64,000 nt of DNA from JABWBD01 sp040768665 (GTDB lineage Bacteria; Planctomycetota; Planctomycetia; Pirellulales; Thermoguttaceae): positions 248,001-312,000 of the forward strand of contig JAXGMN010000009.1 in NCBI GenBank assembly GCA_040768665.1, in the 5' to 3' direction. Every line of letters begins with the position of its first letter. Positions within the stretch are counted from its first letter, which is position 1. Position numbers and translations under genes: made by a program. This document shows positions 25,156 through 32,928 of this stretch, one piece after another. The notes beneath the pieces are model-generated. The model had not been told where the DNA came from and made no database searches. It saw only the letters and a program-made list of their open reading frames with translations.

Positions 25156-26652
25156 TCATTCTCGGAATGGAATGGTCAGCAATCCCTTGGTCGCCCGTGA
25201 TACCACGCTGCGGCATGTTTCTCCTGCAACGGTCATTGTTCTCTTCAATGCCTTTTCTTTTTCGGCCAATCGGAAAATTCGCCGAGCGTTGCCATGCATG
25301 ATCGGATCAACAAGTGCCAAGGCGTCGTCGATGCTCAGCCAGCCTTCCTCGACCAGTTCGCTCAAAGCAAGAGCGATTCCTTGCCGGGCAATGAGAGCGT
25401 GCCCCAAGACCTGCTCGACGTAGCGATAGTCCCCACCAAAAGTGACGATCTTGTTCGCCGGGGCCGTAACGAGGTACTTCTTGAGGAAGTCTTTCGCCGC
25501 CAAGGGATTGATGATCCACGCCCAGCACATGTCCACGTAGGCATTGGTGTACTGCTTGGCGACCGAGATCAATTCTTCGTAGTAGGGATAGCAGATGTGC
25601 ATGAACACAAACTGGGTTTCGGGCGCAGCACGGCACAACTCGCAGGCTGAACCGGCGTTGTGGAGCAGGCGGGACAGCGGCATTCGGTTGTCGCCCGCAT
25701 AGTAGCCGGTATGGAGCTTCACCGGCAGATCATTCTCGGTAGCCTTCGACACGGCGTACCAGAAGAGGTGATCCTCCAATGCCTTCTGCTCCTCGGTGGA
25801 CACCGGCTGCTTCTCCAGCTTCTTCTTGAAGACTGGTTCGGCTTTCTCGGCGGGGGTCGGCTGGTAATCGATGTCCCGGCGATAGGCGTCTTGGGACTTC
25901 ACGGCGACAGCGTATCGTCCGTATTTTTCAAACCACCAGTCGATCACCTTGTGCCAGTCGCCCAAGCCAGACACGTTCAGTCCGGTCGGATCGCCAAAGA
26001 GCTTCAGGTTCGGTTCGGCGAACATCCCTACGATGCTGATGTCCTGCATCAAGAGAGTCGGCTGGGCTGACTCGATGAAGGGTGGGTTCGATGAGTTCAC
26101 CTGACAGGACTCGATCTTGCCGATCTCGCAGAGGATGTGCCGATAAAACCCCGGACGGCGGAGTTTCTCGTACTCTGCCTGCACCTTCTCCACGGTTGCT
26201 GCCGACAGGTCGCCTACGCCGTAGAGTTCCCGGATGGAGATCCGAGCCGCTTGCCCGTAGCCCGTGTGCTTCACGGCGGGCCAGTAAGGCTCAAGAAGTT
26301 CCCACTTCTCGGTTGGGGAGAGCCCCTTTGAATAGAACTTGCCATGAACGTTCCTCGGCATCCCCGCTGTAATCAGATCCGAACCCAAGTACCCGGCCAA
26401 GACAACGGACCAGTCATCCGGGCCGCTGCCGTTAAGCCGATCCTTTTCTTCACAGAGGTGCTCATGAGTGTCGATCAGAGGCGTTTCCCAGACCTTGGAG
26501 AAGATCTCCTTCCGCGAATCCGTTGACCGCTCGGCGGGGGCGGATGTACCGGAGGACGAGGCTCCAGCCGACCCACCAAACAGCGCCGCCGTTCCCACCA
26601 GGCCAAGCCCCTTCAGGCTGGATCGCCTCGTCAAACGGTTCTTGTCGGACAT
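25156..26652 (-). CDS. TAT-exported amidohydrolase-family protein
   Basis: 498 residues. A twin-arginine signal (TRRSSLKGLGLVGTAALFGG) opens the protein. The metal-dependent TIM-barrel hydrolase signature follows: DTHEH (His63, His65), LPVKLHTG (Lys/His), FVFMHICYPYYEE (His) and TFGGDYRYVEQ (late Asp), as in the amidohydrolase_2 / uronate-isomerase-like group. It may decarboxylate or isomerise a sugar acid in the periplasm. GGAGG about eight bases upstream of 26652 sets the start; an ATG at 26712 in frame lacks a binding site. First gene of the minus-strand trio ending at 22367. Confidence 0.8.
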   Translation of the reverse strand: MSDKNRLTRRSSLKGLGLVGTAALFGGSAGASSSGTSAPAERSTDSRKEIFSKVWETPLIDTHEHLCEEKDRLNGSGPDDWSVVLAGYLGSDLITAGMPRNVHGKFYSKGLSPTEKWELLEPYWPAVKHTGYGQAARISIRELYGVGDLSAATVEKVQAEYEKLRRPGFYRHILCEIGKIESCQVNSSNPPFIESAQPTLLMQDISIVGMFAEPNLKLFGDPTGLNVSGLGDWHKVIDWWFEKYGRYAVAVKSQDAYRRDIDYQPTPAEKAEPVFKKKLEKQPVSTEEQKALEDHLFWYAVSKATENDLPVKLHTGYYAGDNRMPLSRLLHNAGSACELCRAAPETQFVFMHICYPYYEELISVAKQYTNAYVDMCWAWIINPLAAKDFLKKYLVTAPANKIVTFGGDYRYVEQVLGHALIARQGIALALSELVEEGWLSIDDALALVDPIMHGNARRIFRLAEKEKALKRTMTVAGETCRSVVSRATKGLLTIPFRE

Positions 26653-26786
26653 GATTGGGCCTCCCTCGGTCATTTCGGCTGGAGAACGATTCATCACCGG
26701 CTTTACCGCCACTGTAGCGTGTCGGCGGCGGAAACGCTACTTTAGTAGTGGACCGCTTGCCTTTCGCCCCCGTAAGGAGCATCGTG

Positions 26787-26984
26787 ATGAGCCGCACGCC
26801 ACTCGTCTGCTTGACCTTCGTGGCACTCTGGTCGGTCGTTGTGGCCGCCGATGAGGGTTCCACACCGGGCGAGATTCACACGGATGCGACACCACACTCC
26901 ATCAGCATCGAGTGGGACCTGACCGGTGACACCGACCACGACGCCACGTGCAGCGTACAGTACCGGCAGCAAGGTGTCCTCTGA
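26787..26984 (+). pseudogene. N-terminal fragment of a secreted beta-sandwich/beta-helix-type protein
   Basis: AAGGAG seven bases upstream starts a frame with a good signal peptide (TPLVCLTFVALWSVVVAAD) and the beginning of a fibronectin-III-like strand set (PHSISIEWDLTGDTDHDA, then CSVQYRQQG), a layout I know from large secreted planctomycete proteins that continue for hundreds of residues. It ends after 65 residues at a stop, 24 bases before palindromic repeat B begins. The rest of the gene appears lost. Confidence 0.5.
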
Positions 26985-27008
26985 TGCCGAAAGGCGTTGA
27001 GCACTAGC

Positions 27009-27112
27009 CAGGGAGAGCGGTTTGGGGTCGCAGCTTGAACAGTGAATAGAGTTATCCATAACTATTCGGGAGTCGAGGCTGTTCACTATTCAAGCCCCGA
27101 CCCCATCTCTTC
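27009..27112. repeat. Palindromic repeat family B, copy 1
   Basis: About 104 bases that recur at 28400-28504 with only a few differences. Inside, 27024-27104 is an imperfect hairpin: GGGGTCGCAGCTTGAACAG at the left pairs with CTATTCAAGCCCCGACCCC at the right; the loop contains GAGTTATCCATAACTATTC, itself partly symmetrical. Confidence 0.8.
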
Positions 27113-27435
27113 CCCGACCACTGAGACCAGCCCACCTGTATGGTCGCCGTGGTTGTGGGAGATGACGGCAACTTCGGCGTTATCGGGAGTGACGTTCATC
27201 TTCGCCATGTTCTGAAGAAGAACATCTCCGACGTGGCCGTTGCTCCACAGGTTCCACCCGCCGCCCGATGCAGGCCCGCCCTCCGTTCGTATCGCCGCCT
27301 TCTCGGCCTGTATCACGACATCGGCCTTGGCTGTATTCCACGAGAGCACCGCAATGGCCAACGCCAAGATGACTGCCACGCCCGTAGTCTTCGAACCAAG
27401 AGGATCGCTTGTGGCGAGCCCGATGAGACAGCCAT
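27113..27435 (-). pseudogene. Chimeric remnant: signal peptide + CBM start joined to metallo-beta-lactamase core
   Basis: On the minus strand a signal peptide (VAVILALAIAVLSWNTAKA) leads into the start of a carbohydrate-binding-type domain (VVIQAEKAAIRTEGG, GGGWNLWSNGHVGD). Without a break it continues as the core of a metallo-beta-lactamase-fold enzyme: LQNMAKMNVTPDNAEVAVIS and HNHGDHTGGL, the metal-binding HxHxDH at about 27140-27157. The protein then ends inside repeat B. These two pieces do not normally adjoin, so a deletion fused two genes. No start codon with a ribosome binding site is convincing. Confidence 0.55.
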
Positions 27436-27460
27436 GTAACCGTTCACGGGGCGGACTTGG
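27436..27460 (+). repeat. Left half of palindromic repeat family A
   Basis: GTAACCGTTCACGGGGCGG at 27436 is identical to the left end of the full family A copies; after about 20 bases the sequence departs from them. A right-end half in the same orientation is found at 28505-28558. Confidence 0.6.
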
Positions 27461-28399
27461 GAACCATCTTCCTTTCCCCATCTTTTCATCTTGGCCCTCC
27501 CCTCGGCCGCAACCAAATTCGAACCGCTCGGTGCGCGTTCAAGCCTCATTCTTGGGCCACTGGGCGACGTCGCGCGGCCCTCAGCGCTTTGGATTCCGAT
27601 CCCAAATTTCTCTCCTGCCCGATTTTCTTCCGACGGATGCCACCAAGGTCCAGACGCGGCCGGCGACCTCCCCATCAGTCCGTCCGCCGCGGCTTCACGG
27701 AATCAGCCACACCGGATGCGCGCAGGGCGAACTGCTGTTGAAGAAACCCTCCGCGGCGAGGTGCCCGCCGGCATTTCTGAACCGTGCCCGTGCGTTCGCA
27801 TTTCCCCACCCCCGCCCGCCGGAATCGCCCCCCTTAAAATTCTTTTCCTTTGGCTGAAAAAAGTCTATTGACGAGGTGCGCCGCATCGATTACGATGGCC
27901 AAGGATACTAAACCGGTGTCCACCTATCTCCCGGGCGGCCGAAGGACCATGCCAGACGCCCAATTTCGCGTCTCTTCCCTTCCGCCGGAGTAGGTCGATC
28001 TTTGAAAACTCGGTACATCATCTTTCCCGGATCGTTCGGACGGGCGGTCCGGAGCGGCGCATGTTCTTTCGCCTTCCCCCTCCACGGATACCGGGTGGTC
28101 CGGGACCTTGAAAATTGGAAAATCGGTAGGCTTGACCGCCACATCCCCGCGCCCAAATGTATCGCAACTTCGCCAAATGATGATCGTGCAGACCCCGATC
28201 CCGGTTTCGGTGGTCGGCGATCTCCCCTCGCTGTACGAGCCGATCACACAACCGTTGCTTCCAGCCCGAGGCGTCTCTCTCCCTCTACGGAACCGGGTGG
28301 TAAGGGAAGGCCGCAGTTTTGGAAAAATGCAATCCTTGGCAGCCACACTTCGACCGCGAGCGTTGCAGTCGAATGGCATTCGGTCGACTGCCGCGTGAC
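27461..28399. other. About 0.94 kb without a recognisable gene, carrying a strong promoter
   Basis: No frame looks coding on either strand. Up to 27840 the sequence is C-rich on the plus strand. From 27868 a sigma-70 promoter reads into about 500 bases of non-coding DNA with a TCTTTGAAAACT motif at 28000-28011 and small GC hairpins (for example CGGAC/GTCCG near 28037-28051). It may encode an untranslated RNA. Confidence 0.4.
27868..27896 (+). promoter_or_regulatory. Orphan sigma-70 promoter
   Basis: TTGACG (27868-27873), exactly 17 bases, TACGAT (27891-27896), preceded by an A-rich tract that could serve as an UP element. No coding frame follows; the downstream transcript would run toward repeat B copy 2. 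Confidence 0.6.
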
Positions 28400-28504
28400 G
28401 AGGGAGAGCGGTTTGAGGTCGCAGCCTGAACAGTGAATAGAGTTATCCATAACTATTCCGGAGTCGAGGCTGTTCACTATTCAAGCCCCGACCTCATCTC
28501 TTCT
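28400..28504. repeat. Palindromic repeat family B, copy 2
   Basis: Second copy of the 27009-27112 repeat, nearly identical through the hairpin (28415-28495). Several of the differences are at paired stem positions (GGGGTCG/CGACCCC in copy 1 against GAGGTCG/CGACCTC in copy 2), so pairing is preserved. Confidence 0.8.
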
Positions 28505-28558
28505 ACGCCAACTGGCCGAAAAATGGACCAGTCCCCGACCGTGGGCGTGAACGCTTAC
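28505..28558 (+). repeat. Right half of palindromic repeat family A
   Basis: CCAACTGGCCGAAAAATGG followed by ACCAGTCCCCGACCGTGGGC and ending GTGAACGCTTAC matches the right arm of the full copies at 32775, 35793 and 39787. It directly abuts repeat B copy 2. Confidence 0.7.
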
Positions 28559-28571
28559 AGGAAAGGGGTGG

Positions 28572-31500
28572 TCAATCCAGCACCTTCGAGGTTTTCCGCT
28601 CCACGGTGCGGATCGTAACTGGACCGAGCAAGCCGGACTCCAGCAGCGGTGAATCCTTGTCGTAGTGTTTCCAGCTCGAGAAGGTCCGTCGCCGCGGCTC
28701 CGGGCGAGGCTTGCCCTCGAGAAACCACTCGGGCCACTCGAGAATCCTGCCGCCGACTCCCGTCGGGCCGTACCGGCAATCGGGCGGGAATTGCTCGTCG
28801 CCGATCAAGCGGTTCGGCCAGAGATTCGTCACACGAATCTCGAGTCGGTTCTCGCCCGCCTTGAGGGCCTCGGTGGCGTCGACGCGGAACGGCGGCTTCC
28901 AGAGGATTCCGAGGTCCTTCTCGTTGAGCTTTGCTTCCGCAATAACCGCGACCTTGCCGAGATCGAGATAGAGCCGACGGTTGTTGCCGAAAAGCTCAGC
29001 CGGAACATGGATGGTCTTCGCATACACGGCGGTACCCGAAAAATACCTCACCTCCGGCCGCTCGTGTTCGGTCCATGAAATCAGCCTGTCGAGCGTTACC
29101 GATTCCGGCGTGCCGCCGGGAGGAAATCGCACCTGCCACGAGCCGTCGACTGCCACGGGATCCGGAAGCGCGTCGACCGCAACCGGAATCGTGCGGCCGT
29201 CCGACGATACCAGCTCATACTTGCCACTTTCCCAAACCAGAGCGGTGATGCCGCCGTCGGAGCTCTTCACAACCTCGATCTTCGGCGAACCGCTGATCTC
29301 GGGGTAGAGGGCCTGCACGGGCGCGTTGGCCCGTTCGAACTCATCAAGGATCGCATCGCCTGGCCCAGAATCAGCGCCGGTGGACAGGATCGTCTTCCCG
29401 TCCCGCTTCACCGCCTGGATCGAGTCGCCCTTGCGAACGTCTCGGAAAACCACGAACACCGAACCGGCGGGCTCAAACCGGATAGGCAGAATCGTTCGGC
29501 CGTCGACCTCACGATACACCGCCGGCCTGGTAATGAAACCGGTCTGAGGATCCCACAGTTCAGGCTGTCTGCCCGCGACACGGAACGCACAGGGTGCCTC
29601 CACGGGCGTAGTTGCCGGATTGGCCACGAAATACCAGTCGGCCTCGTCGTTGCGGCGGTGGATATAGCCCAGCGGCTCGCCCTCAGCCGAGCGGCCGGCG
29701 AAATCCGGGACGAGATTCAACCGGGAAAAGATCTCTTCGAAGGTTGGGCCCCAGAACACTCTGCCTTTGCCGACCGTTCGATCGACGGCCGGCGCTTCCT
29801 CGGCAGCGGCCCCGGCTTCAGCCTCGGGCCCCCATAGCGCATCGGCAGTCGCGTGGACTTGGTGGTCGCACCCCGGGTAATCCGCCAGCCCCGGAGCATG
29901 CTTCGGCCTCGGACCCACGACCACGGCGCCGGCTTCGACGAGTTCGCGGATCCGCGCCAGCAGCTTGGGCGACATCGTGCGATCATCGGGCAGCAGGAGC
30001 ACGCGGTACTCGATGCCGTTGTTCAAGACGAGCCGGCCGTCCTTCACCGAGACCATCTCCAAGAGCACGTCGGCGTTGCAGGCGTCGAAGTCGTAGCCGG
30101 CGGGCAGCGGCGGGTTCAACTCGTGGCGATCGCCGAGATAGTTCGGAATCCCTTCGCCGGTGAAGTACAAGACGTCGCCGATAAAGCGGCCCTGCTGCAA
30201 CAGCGACTGGCATCGGGCGAGGTACTCCATCCACGCCCGCCCCGGCTCCCACCAGGTATTCGTCCGCTCGAAATGGATCCCCCACGGTCCCATGGTCATG
30301 CCCGGCTGAACGCCGGTCCACGGCTGCATGGCGTAGCGGTGAAAGATGAAGCGATTCACGCCCTTGGTAAAGGCCTCGTCGCCGAGCGGCTTCAAGGAGT
30401 AGGGGTGCTGGGTCCAACGAGCCATCGTCCAGCCGGATGTAAACGCCTCGGCCCCGACGAACTGCTTTCCAAAGATATTCGCCACCGAGGCGGCCGCTTT
30501 GCAGTCGGGGCGGATCCTGCCCTCGGTCACCCAAAACTCGCCCATGGGGAGATCGGCCTGCCGCTGGTACGTGATCGGGTCGAAAAGAAACTGCTGCGCC
30601 CCGGCGGCCTCCGACTCGAAGCGAACGCCGGCGCGATGGCAGGCTTCTCGCATGCCGCCGTAGTAATAGTCGGCCAGCATATCGGCGATCGTGCGGCGGA
30701 CGTCCCACAGAAACCGCTCGGAGCGCTTCAGGCTGCCGACAAGGCGCCCGCCCGCCATGACCGGCAGAAGCGGCATCATGTCGTAGCCACGTCGCTTGCG
30801 AAATTCCTGGGGAAAATTGGCCGTCCAGTTCTGCTCGCCGGTCTCCCAACTGTCGATGTGGCAGTAGCGGAGGGTGTCGCCGGCAAGCGGGCCGGCGTCG
30901 GCGAGGAGTTTGGACAGGAAGCGGTCGAACGCGATTTCGACCCCCCGCGGACTGAGCGCGTCGGGTTCCAGCCCCGTGCCTTCCAGAGAAGCCGGCCCGT
31001 TCATTTCTCCGGTCGGAGTATAGCCGATCCTCAGCACGATCCATTCGCCGTCGGGGGCTTTCCAATCCAGCCGGCCCGAAGCGTCCATACGGTCGCTCAG
31101 GCTCTCAACCCGCTTCGGATCCACCGCGAACTTCTCCGGCGATTCGGCCCACGACGGGGCTTGAGAATCCGCAGCTTCGCCGGTGCTGCCGTGGAGCATG
31201 GTGAAGTACGGCTCGTCGGCGCCGTGCCCCCAGCGGCGGCCGAAACCGGCCTTCAATTCCCAGTAGTTCACCCGCGCGTCCTCAAGAAGCGTCACTTCGC
31301 GAAAAACGGAGCGGGTCGCGGGCAGAACGATGCGGAAGTACCGTGCGGTCGTATCTTCGAGGGCAACGGTGATCGACGGGATGTTCGTCGTCCATCCGAA
31401 GGTCGCCTCGCCGACGGTACGGAAGGCCTTGCCATCGTCCGATACCTGGATCTTGGCCGAAGCGGGCAGGGCTTTCGGGGAAGCCCGAAAAAAACGAACG

Positions 31501-32234
31501 CCCCGCACGATACGCGGCTCATCGAAGGTGAACTGGATCCACGGCCATCCTTGCGTAGGATTCAAAGCGGCGACCGTTTCCAGATTGCCGTCGATCAGCT
31601 TCGCGCCATTGCACTTGGGATCGCTGGCGGTGACGGTCGGCGTGGCGGCCGTGGCAGCCGCTTCGGCCGGCGGTGCAGGAAATGCCAGCACCGCGACGTC
31701 GTGATAGACGTCGAGGTTCGTCTCCGGCTGAGGCAACGATATCGGCTCTTCCGACGGTCCGCGCAACCGGGTTTCGGTCCAGACCAGTTTCATCATCGCC
31801 TCTTCGGGCCGGATCCATGGTCCGCCCGTGCCGGTCCAGCCGTCGCAGGCATTCATGGTGATCTCAAGCCCCAGCCGGTCGGCCTCCTGAAGTGCGAACT
31901 TGAACAAACCCCGCCACTCGCCCGAGAAGAACCGCACCGGGCCGGGCGGGATCCCGGCGCCGACGTGCATGATCAACGCCCCGCCGATGCCGGCCTGGTG
32001 CATGGCGTCCAGGTCGGCGGTGATCCCTTCCTTGGTGATGTTGCCGTTCATCCAGAACCAATAGACCCACGGCCTGGCGGAGTTCGGCGGGGACACGAAA
32101 GATCTTCGGAGGTCGTTGCCGTCGCCGGCGGCAGCCGATGCGGCGCAAAGCCATGCCGCGGTGAAGAATGCCAAGACCAAGCCTATCTTCCCGATGACAC
32201 CACGAAAGCTCAAGGCACCCCGGCAGTTCTTCAT
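28572..32234 (-). CDS. Secreted GH106-type alpha-L-rhamnosidase with discoidin-like insert
   Basis: 1,220 residues; signal peptide about 12-37. The N-terminal barrel begins WVYWFWMNGNITKEGITADLDAM, HQAGIGGALIMHVGAG and LGLEITMNACDGWTGTGGPW, the hallmark of GH106-like hydrolases. A discoidin-like sandwich is inserted at about 200-330 (LIDGNLETVAALNPTQGWPWIQF). The barrel resumes with CHIDSWETGEQNW and VRFESEAAGAQQF, where the conserved acids of the family lie. A galactose-binding-like sandwich at the C-terminus (YLDLGKVAVIAEAKLNEKDLG) closes it. It likely trims terminal rhamnose from polysaccharides outside the cytoplasm. GGAG eight bases before 32234 supports the start. The sulfatase and Gfo/Idh genes follow on the same strand further up. 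Confidence 0.75.
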   Translation of the reverse strand: MKNCRGALSFRGVIGKIGLVLAFFTAAWLCAASAAAGDGNDLRRSFVSPPNSARPWVYWFWMNGNITKEGITADLDAMHQAGIGGALIMHVGAGIPPGPVRFFSGEWRGLFKFALQEADRLGLEITMNACDGWTGTGGPWIRPEEAMMKLVWTETRLRGPSEEPISLPQPETNLDVYHDVAVLAFPAPPAEAAATAATPTVTASDPKCNGAKLIDGNLETVAALNPTQGWPWIQFTFDEPRIVRGVRFFRASPKALPASAKIQVSDDGKAFRTVGEATFGWTTNIPSITVALEDTTARYFRIVLPATRSVFREVTLLEDARVNYWELKAGFGRRWGHGADEPYFTMLHGSTGEAADSQAPSWAESPEKFAVDPKRVESLSDRMDASGRLDWKAPDGEWIVLRIGYTPTGEMNGPASLEGTGLEPDALSPRGVEIAFDRFLSKLLADAGPLAGDTLRYCHIDSWETGEQNWTANFPQEFRKRRGYDMMPLLPVMAGGRLVGSLKRSERFLWDVRRTIADMLADYYYGGMREACHRAGVRFESEAAGAQQFLFDPITYQRQADLPMGEFWVTEGRIRPDCKAAASVANIFGKQFVGAEAFTSGWTMARWTQHPYSLKPLGDEAFTKGVNRFIFHRYAMQPWTGVQPGMTMGPWGIHFERTNTWWEPGRAWMEYLARCQSLLQQGRFIGDVLYFTGEGIPNYLGDRHELNPPLPAGYDFDACNADVLLEMVSVKDGRLVLNNGIEYRVLLLPDDRTMSPKLLARIRELVEAGAVVVGPRPKHAPGLADYPGCDHQVHATADALWGPEAEAGAAAEEAPAVDRTVGKGRVFWGPTFEEIFSRLNLVPDFAGRSAEGEPLGYIHRRNDEADWYFVANPATTPVEAPCAFRVAGRQPELWDPQTGFITRPAVYREVDGRTILPIRFEPAGSVFVVFRDVRKGDSIQAVKRDGKTILSTGADSGPGDAILDEFERANAPVQALYPEISGSPKIEVVKSSDGGITALVWESGKYELVSSDGRTIPVAVDALPDPVAVDGSWQVRFPPGGTPESVTLDRLISWTEHERPEVRYFSGTAVYAKTIHVPAELFGNNRRLYLDLGKVAVIAEAKLNEKDLGILWKPPFRVDATEALKAGENRLEIRVTNLWPNRLIGDEQFPPDCRYGPTGVGGRILEWPEWFLEGKPRPEPRRRTFSSWKHYDKDSPLLESGLLGPVTIRTVERKTSKVLD

Positions 32235-32334
32235 AGCTCTATCTCCACTGACGCCCGATGCCAATTCTTTGTCGAACGGGTGACGCAAAGCTGACGTATC
32301 CTCATACGTACCCGTGATCGTGCCGCCGGACGAA

Positions 32335-32445
32335 TCACAATCTTTGGACGTCGCGCTCGACGATCAGGATCTCTTCCTGTTCGAGTTCGATTTTCAGACG
32401 CTCCTTGAGGTTCTCAAAGGAAGCCACCGGACCCAGCTCCCTCAA
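32335..32445 (-). CDS. Possible overlapping micro-protein
   Basis: In the frame shifted against the 72-residue gene, the minus strand encodes up to 36 residues: ELGPVASFENLKERLKIELE, then QEEILIVERDVQRL and a stop at 32335. The text is strongly protein-like (amphipathic helix). Starts could be TTG at 32445 or GTG at 32427, the latter overlapping the upstream stop. It is either a separate tiny gene coupled to its neighbour or the frameshifted tail of the same gene. Confidence 0.3.
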   Translation of the reverse strand: MRELGPVASFENLKERLKIELEQEEILIVERDVQRL

Positions 32446-32632
32446 GGCTAGGCGCGTTGGATTCGTGGCTTAGCGTGACGAATCGAACGCCCGATTTGCG
32501 TAATTCCGCAACAGCCTCCTCATTGAGCACATAGGTCCGATTGGGCAAAACGGTCCCAGCGGAATGCCGCAACAGGATCGGCAGTGCCCGTGCTTCCTCG
32601 GGCTTTGTAAATTGGATTACAGCTTTCATCAT
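32414..32632 (-). CDS. Small conserved-looking hypothetical protein
   Basis: 72 residues: an N-terminal beta-alpha unit (KAVIQFTKPEEARALPILLRH), a Pro-Asn turn (VLPNRTYVLNEEAV) and a C-terminal SHESNAPSLEGAGSGG. No signal peptide or known domain. A weak GGGACTGA precedes the ATG pair at 32632/32629. The short downstream frame overlaps its end. Confidence 0.5.
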   Translation of the reverse strand: MMKAVIQFTKPEEARALPILLRHSAGTVLPNRTYVLNEEAVAELRKSGVRFVTLSHESNAPSLEGAGSGGFL

Positions 32633-32774
32633 TCAGTCCCATAGACGCGGTTATTGCTCCCCTATTCTACCACCCCGCCTGGCGCATTGCCAACGGCCGT
32701 TTTGTGCCGGTTTGCGACACAGCGAAAAAGATACGTCACGGCACAGCCTTTCATGATCACCACATGGAACACTG

Positions 32775-32898
32775 GTAACCGTTCACGGGGCGGAAGAGAG
32801 GGGGAAAGGTCCATGTTTTCGGCCAACGTCTTTGTCGCCAAAATGCAGGGAACAGCCGAAAAATGGACCAGTCCCCGACCGTGGGCGTGAACGGTCAC
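32775..32898. repeat. Palindromic repeat family A, full copy 1
   Basis: 124 bases between the sulfatase-side and rhamnosidase genes. The ends are GTAACCGTTCACG and CGTGAACGGTCAC (inverted). Inside, GGGGAAAGGTCCATGTTTTC pairs with GGCCGAAAAATGGACCAGTC-type sequence on the right arm, so the whole element can fold into one long hairpin with a variable tip. Confidence 0.85.
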
Positions 32899-32928
32899 GA
32901 ACACTGCGGCACCTTGAGCCCCAGCCTG

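Noticed and set aside
28000..28400. Start of an rRNA operon or CRISPR leader
   Set aside because: Only a short leader-like motif is present; no 16S, 23S or direct-repeat sequence follows.
29853..32294. Plus-strand frame of about 810 codons
   Set aside because: Antisense to the GH106-type gene; composition is that of a codon shadow.
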